Positions 9,087-20,950 of a stretch of DNA of 64,000 bases are shown piece by piece. The notes under the pieces are model-generated. The model saw only the letters and a list, made by a program, of their open reading frames with translations. It did no database searches and had not been told where the DNA came from. Position 1 is the first letter of the stretch, and every line of letters begins with the position of its first letter. Both the position numbers and the translations under genes were made by a program. The stretch comes from Stenogyne calaminthoides (Eukaryota > Streptophyta > Magnoliopsida > Lamiales > Lamiaceae): contig JBBCBC010000002.1 in NCBI GenBank assembly GCA_037126765.1, positions 45,884,889-45,948,888 on the forward strand, in the 5' to 3' direction.

Positions 9087-11961
9087 TCACTCAGTTTTTG
9101 CTTCTGCTGCAGTCTCTGCCTTAATCTCTTCAAGTTTCTGCAGAACTTGCTGAGCTTCAGGCCTAGCAGAAGGCGAAGGATCAACACAATGCAAAGCCAA
9201 TTTCAAAGTGTTGAGCAATTCATCACCATTATTAGAAGCATCCCTCATTATCTCCACATCAAAAACTTCATTAGTCCATTCCTCCTTCACTATTGAAGCC
9301 ACCCATTGTGGCAAATCGAGCCCGTCTTTCGCCTCGCTCGGAGATTTTCCGGTCAAGAGCTCCAAGATGATCACGCCAAGGCTGAAAACATCGGTTTTGG
9401 GGCTTGCATTCTTGAGTTTGGAGAACTCGGGGGCGCGGTACCCCATTGAGCCAGCTGTGGCCACCACGTTGGTGTTGGCCGCGCTGGTCATGAGACGGGG
9501 GAGGCCCACGTCCGCGATCTTGGGGTCGTTTTGCTCGTCTAGTAGGACGTTGCTCGCGGTTAGGTTTCCGTGCACCGTGTTGATTTCGGTGTGGAGGTAG
9601 CATAGTCCTTGTGTTATTCCAATGGCTATGTTCATTCTTGTTGGCCATGGAATGATGGTCTCGGGCCCTCTAGCTGCCAAGATCAAGAAACGGGGCAATG
9701 ATCGTTAGAATGTTTAACATAGTTTTAGAACACGGGTTTTAGGCCCTCTAGCTGCAAAATTCAAGAAAGGGTTAAAAAAAGCAATCAAACGAGTAGAATA
9801 ACAGATGAAACACAATTTTAAGATACGGATTTTAGGCCCTCTAGCTGCAAAAAAATCAAGAACCGGGTCAAAAAAAACAATCAAACGACTAGAATAACAT
9901 ATGAAGCATAGTTTTAAGTCATCTAGCTGCAAGAAAATCAAGAAACGGGTTGAAAAGTAATCAAACATCTAGAATAACATATGAAACAGTTCTAAAGCAC
10001 GAGTTTTAAGTCCTCTAGCTCCAAAAATCAAGAAACAGGTCAAAAAACAATAATCAAACAACTAAAAATAAGAAACTAAACACAATTTTAAACCACTGGT
10101 TTATTTCATTACCATGAAGGAAGGATGCAAGGCTTCCATTAGCCATGTAATCATAGACAAGAAGCTTCTCGCCTTTCGGGCCAAGATAATAAGCTCTCAA
10201 GGCCAAAATATTAGCATGTCTGATCTTTCCAAGTTCAGAAACCTCTAATTCAAACTCCTTCTGCCCCTTTGTGATCTTCTCCCTTAATCTCTTCACAGCA
10301 ACTTGGTTATTATCCTCCAATGTCGCCTTATACGCAGTCCCAAACGGACTTTTCCCCATTATCTCCGCGGTCGCGCACAACAAATCATCAGCAGTGAACA
10401 CAAAAGGGCCATCAAAGTGGACCAATTTGCCCCCGGTCTCTGCCCCCGATTCCACTTCCGCCCCTGCTGCTGCCGTCGCCTTTGAACCTCTGCTGGTGGA
10501 AGCGGCCGCCCCCGTTTTCCCATTCTTCGCCTTCGACCCAGCCTTCTTTCCAATCAAGCAACAGAGCAACACACAGCATAGTATCAGTAGTACTACAAGA
10601 AGGGCACCAGCTGCTATCAGGATAATGTCCTTTGTACTTAATTTTCGACGATGATGTTTGGCTTCCTCCCCTTGTGAAGAAGGTAGGTTTCCGTTTTCGG
10701 GTGGGGGAGACGGGCATGGGGTTGAGCTCGAGTATCCACATAGTTCGAGATTCCCTCTAAACGAACTCGAGTTGAAATTCTTGGATAAAACAGGTGGGAC
10801 AGAACCGGATAGATTGTTGTATGAGACATTGAAGGAAGAAAGGTTTGGTAAATTGGCAAGGGAGTTTGGGATTTCACCATTGAAATTGTTTTCAGACAAA
10901 TCAAGAATGGTTACAGATGTTATGTTTCCAATAGTATCAGGGATTTGGCCTTGGAATCTGTTACCACTCAAATCAAGAACTGAGAGATTATGTAATTTCT
11001 CAATGGAATCTGGAATTGGGCTATCAAGAAAGTTGTTTTCAAGATTCAATCTTGCTAAAGAGGGCAAACTGGAAAGACTTTCAGGAAAACTCCCATTTAT
11101 GAAATTGTGTGACAAATCAAGGGTTTTCAATCTTGACAAATCACCCAATTCATCAGGGATACTCCCTCCAATTCTGTTACTACTCAGATTAATCTCTTCA
11201 AGCAAAGTCAATTTCCCCAAAGAAGCTGGAATTTTTCCAGAAAGCAGATTATGATCAAGACTCAAAACCCTAAGCTGGAAAGAACCATTCACAGAATCAC
11301 CCCCCCAAGAATCAGGAACAGAGCCAGACAGATTATTATGATCAAGAGCAAGAAAAGTAAGCGACAAAGAACGCGATAAACTCGATGGAATCAAACCCGA
11401 AACCCCATTAAAGCTCAGATTAAGCCTATACAACTTATCAGAATCTCCCAAACTAGGAGGAATAGCCCCTTTAAGCTGATTATTACTCAAATCAAGAGAT
11501 TGAAGAAGAGGGCAGTTACCAATTGCAGCAGGCACAGAACCCGAAAGCCGATTATTGAACAGGTACACGCCTCTGAGGTTCCGAAGGAACCCCAGAGACG
11601 TGGGGACGGGCCCCACTAGCTCGTTGTCGTGGAGGCTCAGCCGCCGGAGCCCCTGCAGCTGCCCGATTTTTTCGGAAATCCGTCCGCCTAATGCCTTCCA
11701 TGGAAGCTGGATAGCAATGACTTCACCTTTCACACATTTGATTCCAATCCAACCGGAGCAAGCCCCATCACCGCTTTCGTTCCAGCTTCTCAGAACTCCC
11801 CTCGAATCGACTAATTCGTGTTTTATAGCCGTTAAGGCTTGGTAATCGCCTTCTGTGACAATCACACCATCCCATTTCACGCCGGAAACTGTACCGAGAT
11901 TAAAGAGTAGAAAAAACAGAGCACAAGTGAAGAAAATGACATCAAGATTCAATCTTTCCAT
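9087..11961 (-). CDS. IMK2: IMK2-like leucine-rich-repeat receptor-like pseudokinase
   Basis: It has two exons: 11961-10113 (ATG at 11961) and 9673-9087, joined in phase 1 across a 439-nt GT-AG intron, giving 811 residues, close to IMK2-type proteins. In order: signal peptide (about 1-27), N-terminal cap with CSGW, about a dozen LRRs (LxLxxNxLxGxIPxxLG, about 90-410), a transmembrane helix (IILIAAGALLVVLLILCCVL) with a basic stop, then a kinase domain from about 525. VAVKRL keeps the ATP-binding Lys, but the Gly loop reads MGKSPFGTAYKA. HGNLTASNVLLDE replaces HRD with HGN and ADVGLPRLM replaces DFG with DVG, so it is probably catalytically dead. APEF and DVFSLGVIILELLTG are kept. It is a plasma-membrane signalling protein; the Arabidopsis relatives are IMK2/IMK3, linked to meristem tissue. 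Family assignment is strong; exact orthology is from memory. Confidence 0.93.
9663..10040 (-). repeat. Tandem repeat in the IMK2 intron that copies the splice acceptor
   Basis: Read on plus, the block CCCTCTAGCTGC followed by AAAATCAAGAAACGGG recurs at about 9665, 9744, 9837, 9921 and 10011 (spacing 78-93 bp). The first copy spans the true intron-exon 2 junction (acceptor AG at 9675-9674, minus). The other four lie inside the intron and carry near copies of the same acceptor and first exon bases. The repeat therefore arose by duplication across the splice site. Confidence 0.85.
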
Positions 11962-12969
11962 GAACTAAATCAGTAATCAATGAAAGAACAAAAGGAAAGA
12001 TTGAGTTAAAGAAAGAAGTGTGTGATCTTTTTTTGCAAGATTTCAGCTTTTTTGCAATTGAGTAGAGAAAATGTATCGAAGGGTGTGATGTGAGAGGGGA
12101 GAAATATACGGGTTAATGAAAGAAGAATATTATTAAGGGCGGTCATAGATTACAGGATGATCCCAACGGCTAGTTATTTTTGCCTGCAGTAGGTTGGTTC
12201 ATAATAAAAAAGGATGATTATTTTTTGTTTTAGGGTTGGAAAAAACAGCCCGTGTTTGACGCGGGACGACCCTTGGGATCCGTTAGGGCTGGGTATGGAA
12301 CCTGACCCGATGTGGACCCGGCGACCGTTATAGAACCTTCACTTATTCGTTTTCTAAAATAATTGATGCCTTTCTATTTTCAGAAAGTAATTAATTATGG
12401 TTTTTTGACACTATATGATTGAGAGGTGGTGGGAGAGTTTTATTCTCTTGTTACAAATTATATCTACTGCAATCTCTAATTTCCAATTTTTTTTCACTTA
12501 GTTCTTGATATAGTTAAATTTAAGTCTACAAGTGAAAAAATAAAATCTGAACATAATAGATTGTCAAAAAAAAAAGCTGTGAAATTAGATACATATGTTC
12601 GAACATTAGCTGAATAGACTTGGCATTGTGCCTACTAGTGGCTACATAATGATTAATTAATACGGGGAAATAACTCGTATTAGTTTACTTATTGACTAAT
12701 CTTGGCTAATTTTATCTTGGTATTTTTTTCGCGATCTTAGCACCGATTTATTATCTTGAAAGAACTTATTTACACTTGATATTTTAAATCGGAAAATTGA
12801 AACAAGATCAAATGACTTATTATAATTGAAAAAAAAGTGCAACTTATTTACACTTGTTTAATATTAATAATAAATCAAACGATTCTATAATACACTATGA
12901 GTACAAGATGCACCCGATGTACATGAGACCCACTCACTTATCTTATTTGCATTTTTCTTGATTTGTGGG

Positions 12970-14211
12970 CAAGGATGAAAAATACAAATATCGCGAGACC
13001 CATCGTTTTTTTTTACTATATATGGATATTTTTTAAATTTTTTTTTTCATGACTTTTCGTTATATTGAAAAGTGCAAAAATCTTATTTACATTTGTTTAA
13101 TATTAATAATAAATCGGTTTTTATTCTAAAATACACTATGAAGTTCACAAGATCTCAAAATATTTTTTCATCATCGTGTCAAATGTCTTATGGAGGTCAA
13201 AATCACTCACTAATCTTATTTGCATTTTTCTTGATTTGTGTGCAAGGATGAAAAAATCGTGAAATATCGCAGATATATCGTTTTTTTTACTATGCGATAT
13301 GGATATCGGGTGTAAATTTTTTCAGCTAATATCGAGAATAATATATACAAAATCACCGATGATTGGTGATAAATATCGCAAAATATCGCGAAATATCGGA
13401 AAATTATTACAGTTTTTGATTTTTTTTTTTTAATTTGATTCCACCATTTTTCTTTCTTGTCATGAGCACTTTCAATTGGTTTTGATTCAACCCTGGTTCG
13501 TGGGTATCGATCATAGTGATATGTCTCAAGATTCATCTCGCCTATTGCCCATAAATGAGAGTTCATAGATTGCCACTTTGATTGAAATATCTCAAAATAT
13601 TTTTCCCTACTAATCATCGCCCACCTCCTCAAATGTCTTATGGAGGTCAAAATGAATGTATCAACAAAATATTTATCTTTACACTTGTATTTATCATTTA
13701 CACTTGACCTCTTAATTGATTTCAATATTCAATCCATATATGAATCGGTTGGAAGAGATAGAGAAACATATGAATGACATATGCATAATTATATTCATGA
13801 GTACTTTAATGTGATGAGTTGGTACTAGTATTGTTTGGATAGAGATGACATTCCGTCTTCTATTTTTGAACCTCATTGGTCATCATTTTGGTACTAATTA
13901 TATTTTATCATGTAATTTTAGTAATTTTGTATTGTATTATGTATTGTATTATCAAATATTCTTCAATGTACAGTGTTTATGTAGTGTATTCCTAATATTT
14001 TTTATTTAAACATGTCATTTTGTTGTGATTTTAAATTAAATGTATGCATAATTATGTGTTATAATAACCTGTAAATTTTCATGTCAAATTCCAATTTTTT
14101 AACATAATTTTCGTCATTTTTCTAATTTTTTTGCGATATTGATATATTCATCGATATATCCGTAAAATTAAGGTTGCGATATTAGTTGCGATAGCAATAT
14201 TTTCATCCTTG
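12970..14211. mobile_element. hAT-like non-autonomous element with duplicated left end
   Basis: CAAGGATGAAAA at 12970 (and again at 13243) is inverted to TTTTCATCCTTG ending 14211. Flanking 8-mers TTTGTGGG (12962-12969) and TTCGTGGG (14212-14219) match at 7 of 8. The left end and its flank are present twice in tandem (about 12841-13060 and 13081-13300; both contain TTGTTTAATATTAATAATAA and TTATTTGCATTTTTCTTGAT). The interior is rich in CGATAT / AAATATCG words. The minus frame 13725-13216 (169 codons) has no recognisable domain and overlaps the terminal repeats, so I do not call it a gene. Confidence 0.5.
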
Positions 14212-15121
14212 TTCGTGGGTGAGTCTCTTATCATTTATTGTCAGTTGCGATGATAATGATTATTTGAGTTGCAAACATAAATCCAGTCCATTTTTTGAAA
14301 ATATTTTAAGACCGGGTATATAAACTTGAAGACCAACAATATTTTGCAATGATAATTTATAAATAGCTCATAGATTGGTGAACTAAGGTCATTCAAATGA
14401 AGCAAAACTCTGAATCAAACAGGAAACCAAAATGAAACAAAACCCAAAGAAATACAAAAAGGGGCCCAAACCGAAGCAATTTTGGGCTTGGAATTCACTG
14501 TTGCGTTTGATACATCTCGTTGTTTCTTCCGAAACATTCCAATACTGAATCAAAAAGTTGCAATTTCCCCCATTTTCCCTTCAAGTGATCCTGATCACTC
14601 AAAAAAATGCAACTCCCAATGACCCTAAACCATACCATAAACAATTCTTAGTCTCTCATTCAAGTGTTTTCATGCTGTAATCTCCACATAGGAGGATCTC
14701 AGCTCCCTCATTATGTCAAGAAAATTATACCTCAAAAGAGCAGCAGCATTTTTACAAACAAGAAAAGAGATACCAGACAGTAATAGCACCAACCATCTTC
14801 ACAACACTAACCTCCCTCTACATGCAACCAACTAATTCTTCACCATAAACATGAGGCATATTAAGGGATTTAGCTATGATAATATCAGTACAACAGATAT
14901 AGCACCTTTAACGACTGGGAAATCAGACAAATGATACGCAAGCAACCTGGAATTACAAGACTTTTTACCTTCAATAATAGGCACTACGTAACAGACATAA
15001 AATGCTTTTTAATTAATCATGCCAGTAGCAGCCCTAAGCAGTGAATTCATTCCGTCCAATTCACCTTGAAATGAAATCAGAACATGATGAAAGATCATAT
15101 CAACTCAAATCACAACTATTT

Positions 15122-15310
15122 CATCACATTGCACAAAGTTTGGCCTTCTTCTATCATGGACCGTACTTTATCTACAAAACATTTGTGCACTATCCAGAAA
15201 TCAACAACATGCCAACCATCACATTGCACAAAGTTTGGCCTTCTTCTATCAATGGACCGTACTTTGTCTATAAAACATTTGTATACTATCCAAAAATCAA
15301 CATGACAACC
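15122..15310 (+). repeat. Tandem duplication of about 95 bp
   Basis: The stretch starting CATCACATTGCACAAAGTTT occurs twice (about 15122 and 15218) with a few differences. It makes a repetitive 100-codon frame (15041-15343) whose two halves simply repeat each other, which argues against a real protein. Confidence 0.75.
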
Positions 15311-15814
15311 TTAAACGTTATCGCATACAAACAGAGGTGTTGAACACAACTGCAAGTTGATCTTAGCTAATATTTTTTCTTGAGGAAGGTTGCATGAACC
15401 AAGAGAGTCTCCACCAAACTAAGCTTATGAGGAATCCCAGAAGCATTTTCATTCTATGTGCAACCTAATTTGCTTATCAAGCGACACCACAGAAGATTCC
15501 AAAACATCTGAAGGAAACTTATAATAACTTCAGTCCCTAGTCCCTAGTGATGGACTACACAATCATAAAACAAAAGAACCACAAAAACATACTTCCACAT
15601 TTTTTCATATAATTTGCAGGGGAAACTGCTCAAAAGGTAAGGTTGGATCATGGATGCCCCTTTCATGCAAAATGATTACCAAGAAAGTATAATGCACGAA
15701 AAACTGTGGTAGCAAAATCACAGTAAAGTCCACACTTATATAAAAACTTCAATGACAAGAAAAGCTCGAATTGCAAAGAAGACACAATTTAAAAATGACT
15801 GTATCTTTTTGTCT

Positions 15815-15946
15815 TGTTAGAATAATATTATAAATGATGGGTCTTTATTAGAAAAACATACTCACTTGTATATATATATGTACTATTGACCTAATTCAAT
15901 ACATAGAAAATTCTCCAACATTATGTCTTTTGAATATAGCATAACA
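15815..15946 (+). repeat. 5' LTR of the copia element
   Basis: It is 132 bp with TG...CA ends, and it shares CTAATTCAATACATAGAAAA and TTATGTCTTTTGAATATAGC with the 3' LTR. It is followed at once by the primer binding site. Confidence 0.9.
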
Positions 15947-16405
15947 TGGTATCAAGAGCATGGTTCAGATTCTGAAAATTAGGGCAACATTTCAAAAATT
16001 AGGGCTTTAATTTCAGAAATTAGGGTTTGAGAAAATTAGGGTTTGGGCACATATTTGGGGTTTTACCATTTTCGCTCAGATCCGGGCGACACCACCACAA
16101 TATTAGAGGTCTTGCCAGTCACCCGGCGACCCTGATCTTCCGGAAGTCCCATGACACGCCGTTGCGTGGGCACACACACGCCACGGCCAAGCATTTTTCG
16201 CTTGTTGTTCTTCCAGGTGGCGGCGGGGTAAGCGTTCGGCGGAATTTCCTCCCATGACTTCCGTTGAGCTCGTCTCGTCGAGCTTTTTCTGATGGTGTAC
16301 CTGTTTGGGTCAACATCCGAGTGGTGTGTGATTCCGATTTTGGTACAGATTCTCTCTCATTTTTTTGGAATTTCAATTGTTTTTCTTCTTGGTGGATGAT
16401 TCATT

Positions 16406-19400
16406 ATGAGTGAAGAGCAAAAATCTATTGATGTTATGCCCGTGATGGCGAAAATCACGGAGCATAAACTCATTCCTACAAATTACTTTGATTGGCATCA
16501 AATCATTGAGTTGTATTTGTTGAGTGTGTCTATGGACGGTCATTTGACATCATTGAGTGGTGTTTTTACAGATACGCAATTGCATCAGTAGTGAGGTGAT
16601 TGGGATGGTTACTCATCAGAGGGATCATTAAGGCACTTATGTCGATCTTGAGTTCTTATATTCGGGAAAGGGAATATTTCCCGAATGTATGATGTGTCGT
16701 CGCATTTTACGCACTGCATACAAAGGAGATAGGTCGATAACGGATTACTTCATGGAGTTCAAGAAAACTTATGAAGAGCTTAATGTGTTGCTTCCATTTA
16801 GCCCTGATATCACTGTTCAGCATGCTCAACGAGAGAAGATGGCTGTGATGAGTTTCTTAGCTGGTCTTCCATCTGAGTTTGAGACGGCTAAGTCACAAAT
16901 TCTATCTGATTCGCAGATTTCATCGTTGGAAGAGGCTTATAGCGAGAATTCTTCGTGACCGAACGCACAAGCTCCACCATAGCTTCTCCACCTAGTAGTG
17001 TCCTTTTCAAGAAGTGCTCCATAACTCCGAGTCCCGGAGGCCACATCCAAGAATGGTGGGAAGAGGGTAATCACGGCATTCATCAACAGATGTGGAGTGT
17101 TATTACTTTGTCATGGACTGGGCATACCAAACGAGATTGTCCGAATTGGCGAACAAGAGGCCTCCATCATCCGCTTTCGTAGCTAATAGTGGTGGCAATT
17201 TCGGTCACTCTAGTGAATCCATCACCATCTCCGCTTAATGAGTATGCAAAGTTGTTGAAGTTGCAAGAAATGAATCATCATGTTTAGTAGTTAGGTCAAC
17301 ATCGTTCTTTGAGTCAGGTAAACCTAATGCATGTCTTGTTTCCTCATCTTCCAAGTGGGTCATTGATTATGGCGCCACAGATCACATGACAGGTAATCCA
17401 AATATGTTTTCTACCTTCACCTCACATAATACTTCTTTTTTCCTTACACTTTAGGCCGATGGTTCAAAATCCCACGCCATTGGATCGAACTGTTAATCCA
17501 ACATATTCCCTACCCTTGTCATCCGTTCTTAGTCTTCCTCAACTCTCGCTTAATTTGGCTTCACAAGAAACTTACTCGCAATCTTAATTGTTGTGTCTCA
17601 TTCTTTCCCGATTATTGTTTGTTTAGTGATCTTCGACGAAGAGACTTATTGGTAAGGGACACGAATCGGTGACCTCTACATCCTTGATACTCAAAGCAAT
17701 TTAAATCAGAAGCGTCCCGACCGGGATACATCCTATGGATGCACATCGTCGCTTGGTCACCCTTCACTTCCTTTTGTCAAGATATTGTGTCCGCAGTTTT
17801 CTAAGTTGTCATCTCTAGATTGTGAGTCTTGTCATTTTGCTAAGCATCACCGTGTTAGTTTGAGTCCTCGAGTCAATAATCGAGCTAGTGCTCCTTTTGA
17901 GTTAGTACACTCTGATGTTTGGGGTCCTTGTCCTGTTACATCGAAACCTGGATTTCGTTATTTTGTAACCTTTGTCGATGATTATTCTCAAATGACATGG
18001 TTATATCTAATGAAAAATCGCTTACGAGTTATTTACCCACTTTTCTACCTTTTGTCTTTGAGATTAAGACTCAATTTGGTGTGGTCTGCGAAAATCTTCA
18101 TGATGATAATGCTAAGGAATATCTTTCTGAAGCATTTCGTTATTATATCTTCGCACAATGTCATTCTTCATCAAACATCCTGTGTTGACACACCGTCTCA
18201 AAATGGTGTGGCTGAGAGAAAGAATAGACATCTTCTTGAAACTGCTCGAGCTTTGTTATTTGCCATGCAAGTTCCTAAACCCTTTTGGGATGTTTGTCTC
18301 TACAAAGATGCTTTCTCATTAATCGCATTCCATCTTCGTCGCCCGTGGTGAGTCACCTTTTCATGTCCTATTTCCATCTCGGTCTCGGTTCTATTGAGCC
18401 CAAGATATTTGGTTGCACTTGTTTTGTTAGGGATGTTCGGCCTCAAGTCACAAAAAAACGGATCCAAATCTTTGAGGTGCATTTTCTTGGGCTATTCTCG
18501 TTCAAAAAAAGATATCGATGTTTTTGTCCTAGTCTCAACAGTACCTTGTATCTGGCGATGTTGCGTTTTCAACATACACCTTTCTCTCATCCACCTCCTC
18601 CCATCGGCGGAGATATCTGAGTTTCGATATATACTGATCCCTATCCCGTTGTTCCTCCATCTCGATTCCACTAGGCCTCCTATCCTACAGACATACACTC
18701 GTCGTCCACAACCTCCTCGTTCTCCATCGATTTGGATTCTAATACGCTTCTGGTTTCACGTCCTGAAGCGCCAATATCTTCGTTTACGCATCCTTCTTCG
18801 AGTGATGATCTTCCCATTGCTTCTTGAAAAAGGTAAACGTTCTTTGCACTTATCCCATTTCCTCTTTTTGTTTCATATGATCACTTATCCCCTTCCTCTC
18901 GAGCTTTTTGTTTCTTCTCGAGACCGCTCCAACAATGTTCAAGAAGTTTGGCCCATCCCGTTGGCGTAATGCCATGATTGAGGAAATGAATGCATTAGAT
19001 ACTACCCAAGACTTGGACTTTGGTGGATCTTCCTGTAGGTAAACGACCTATTGGTCGCAAATGGGTGTTTCTTGTCAAAGTTAATCTGATGGCTCGGTGG
19101 CTCGGTTGGCTTTTGTTGTTGCCAAAGGCTATGCTTCGGACTTATGGTGTTGACTATTCTAACACCTTTTCTCCCTTGCCAAACTTACCTCGATAAGGCT
19201 CTTGGTTTCAATGGCATTTACTAATCATTGGCCTTTGCACCAGGTTGGACATCAAGAATGCGCTTTTCTCCATGGTGACCTCGTTGACACTATTTATATG
19301 GAGCAACCACCGGCTTTGTTGCTCGAGAGGGAGACTACTCATAAGGTATGTTATCTTCAGAAATCTTTGTATGGTTTGAAACAGAGCCCTCGTGCATGGT

Positions 19401-20400
19401 TTGGTACTTTTACTCGTCTTTGTTGAGAAGTTTGGTATGAAGCAAAAGAAATCGATGATTCTTTTTTTCACGCGTTAAAGGGTGGTATTATTTTGATGGT
19501 TGTGTATGTGAATGATATTGTGATCAATTTGGGAGTGATGTTAAAGGGATTGCATCTTTGAAAGCTTTTCCTTCCTACTCGGTTTACTACAAGGATTTTG
19601 GGGACACTTAAGTATTTTCTTTGGTGTTGAAGTGAAAGCAGAGAAGAAGGGAATTTTCCTGCCTCAAAGAAAGTATGTGCTTTCGATTTACTTTCTACAA
19701 ACAGAAAAATTGGGAGTTAAACCACGCAGCACTCTCAATGGTTCCGAATTTGCGACTTACAAAAGAGGGTGTGTTATTTGATGATCCCTAAGATCTGAAG
19801 GTTGGTTGGAAAGCTGAATTATCTTAGGGTTACACGTCCAGATATTGCTTACCCCGTAAGTGTAGTGAGTCAATATATGTCATCACTAACTATTGATCAC
19901 TGGAAGGCGGTAGAGCAAATCTTATGTTATTTGAAAGGAGCCCTTGGACGTGGAATTGTGTATAGTGACCATGGTCACAAGAAGGTTGAATGTTTTTCCG
20001 ATGCTGATTGGGCAGGGTCAAAGGAAGATCGACGGTCTACTTCGGATCACTTGTGTTTTTCTTTGGTGGAAATTTGATTTCTTGGCAAAGTAAAGTTAAA
20101 TGAAAAGTAGTCTCACGCTCGAGTCGCAGAGTCCGAATATAGAGCTATGGCCAAAGTTGTGTCTGCGAGATAGTATGGGTATCTGAGTTTCTAAATGAAG
20201 TGGGTTTGAAGATCTCAATACCAAACAAATTGTGGTGTGATAATCAAGTTAAAGCCTTCATATTGCCTCTAATCCTATCTTTCACGAGCGGACTAAACAC
20301 ATTGAGATTGATTGTCACTTTGTTCGTGAGAAGATTCAACATGGCCTAATTTTGATAGGTTATATGAGGACCAAGACCAATTAGGAGACATTTTCACTAA
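16406..20400 (+). pseudogene. Copia gag-pol remnant
   Basis: The polyprotein is recognisable but split by many frameshifts and stops. Gag starts at the ATG at 16406 and continues in another frame at 16689-16958 (DYFMEFKKTYEELNVLLPF, FLAGLPSEFETAKSQI). A CCHC knuckle remnant (GHTKRDCP) lies near 17130. The protease active site reads VIDYGATDHMTG (17360-17395), with Asp-Tyr-Gly in place of Asp-Ser-Gly. Integrase spans about 17740-18350 (CESCHFAKHH, FELVHSDVWGPCPV, FVTFVDDYS, NGVAERKNRHLLE). RT spans about 19240-19430 (AFLHGDL, SLYGLKQSPRAW). RNase H spans about 19802-20400 (RPDIAYPVSVVSQYMS, DADWAGSKEDRRST). It cannot make a functional product. Confidence 0.92.
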
Positions 20401-20475
20401 GGCTCTTAATGGAGTTAGGGTTGATATATTTGTAATGTTTTAGCATGATTAACATCTATCGCCCAAATTGAGGAG

Positions 20476-20649
20476 TGTTAGAATAATATTATAGATGGGC
20501 CTTTATAGATGGGCCTTTAGAAAAAAAGCCTTCACTAGATATATATATGTCTTTATTGACCTAATTCAATACATAGAAAATTCTCTCACATTATGTCTTT
20601 TGAATATAGCATAACATGTTTGGATAAAAAAAAAATATATAGCATAACA
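20476..20649 (+). repeat. 3' LTR of the copia element with 33-bp terminal extension
   Basis: The core is 20476-20616. It differs from the 5' LTR by a duplicated GATGGGCCTTTA block near its start. The extra 33 bases (TGTTTGGATAAAAA... ATAGCATAACA) lie between the LTR core and the target duplication at 20650. Confidence 0.85.
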
Positions 20650-20950
20650 TGTCTCATCAAGAAGTCTCCTCCACACAGAAAATGATACAACAAAATAATC
20701 CTGAAGAAAAGATAATATATATGACCACAAACCGTTGCAAGAAAATTGTGAATTGTATAAATCCGAGATCATAGATGCAAATATTGACATCCCCTAATCA
20801 GAACATATATATAAATGTATATTAACCTAGGTAACCATATAGCACATTTCTGTATCAGTAATCTGATATAGACATAGTCTCGAAGTAAATCTAGAAGAGG
20901 AAAACAAAACAAAACAAAACAATGAAATTTATTCACTACCGCGGAAGCGA

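Larger units (their letters stand above)
15815..20649 (+). mobile_element. Degenerate full-length copia retrotransposon
   Basis: The 5' LTR is 15815-15946 (TGTTAG...ATAACA) and the 3' LTR core is 20476-20616. The primer binding site TGGTATCAAGAGC is at 15947-15959 and a purine-rich tract (GAGGAG) precedes 20476. Target duplication TGTCT is at 15810-15814 and 20650-20654. Between the 3' LTR core and the right TGTCT lie 33 extra bases (20617-20649) that end with another copy of ATAGCATAACA, so the right end has been extended by a small duplication. Domain order (gag, protease, integrase, RT, RNase H) is that of Ty1/copia. The short LTRs share long blocks but differ by indels. Confidence 0.92.

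Noticed and set aside
10271..11845. Several plus and minus frames inside IMK2
   Set aside because: They are shadows of the LRR and kinase coding frame.
13216..13725. 169-codon minus frame as a transposase
   Set aside because: No conserved transposase motif; it overlaps the terminal repeats of a likely non-autonomous element.
15041..15343. 100-codon plus frame
   Set aside because: Its two halves are translations of a tandem DNA duplication and no domain is recognisable.
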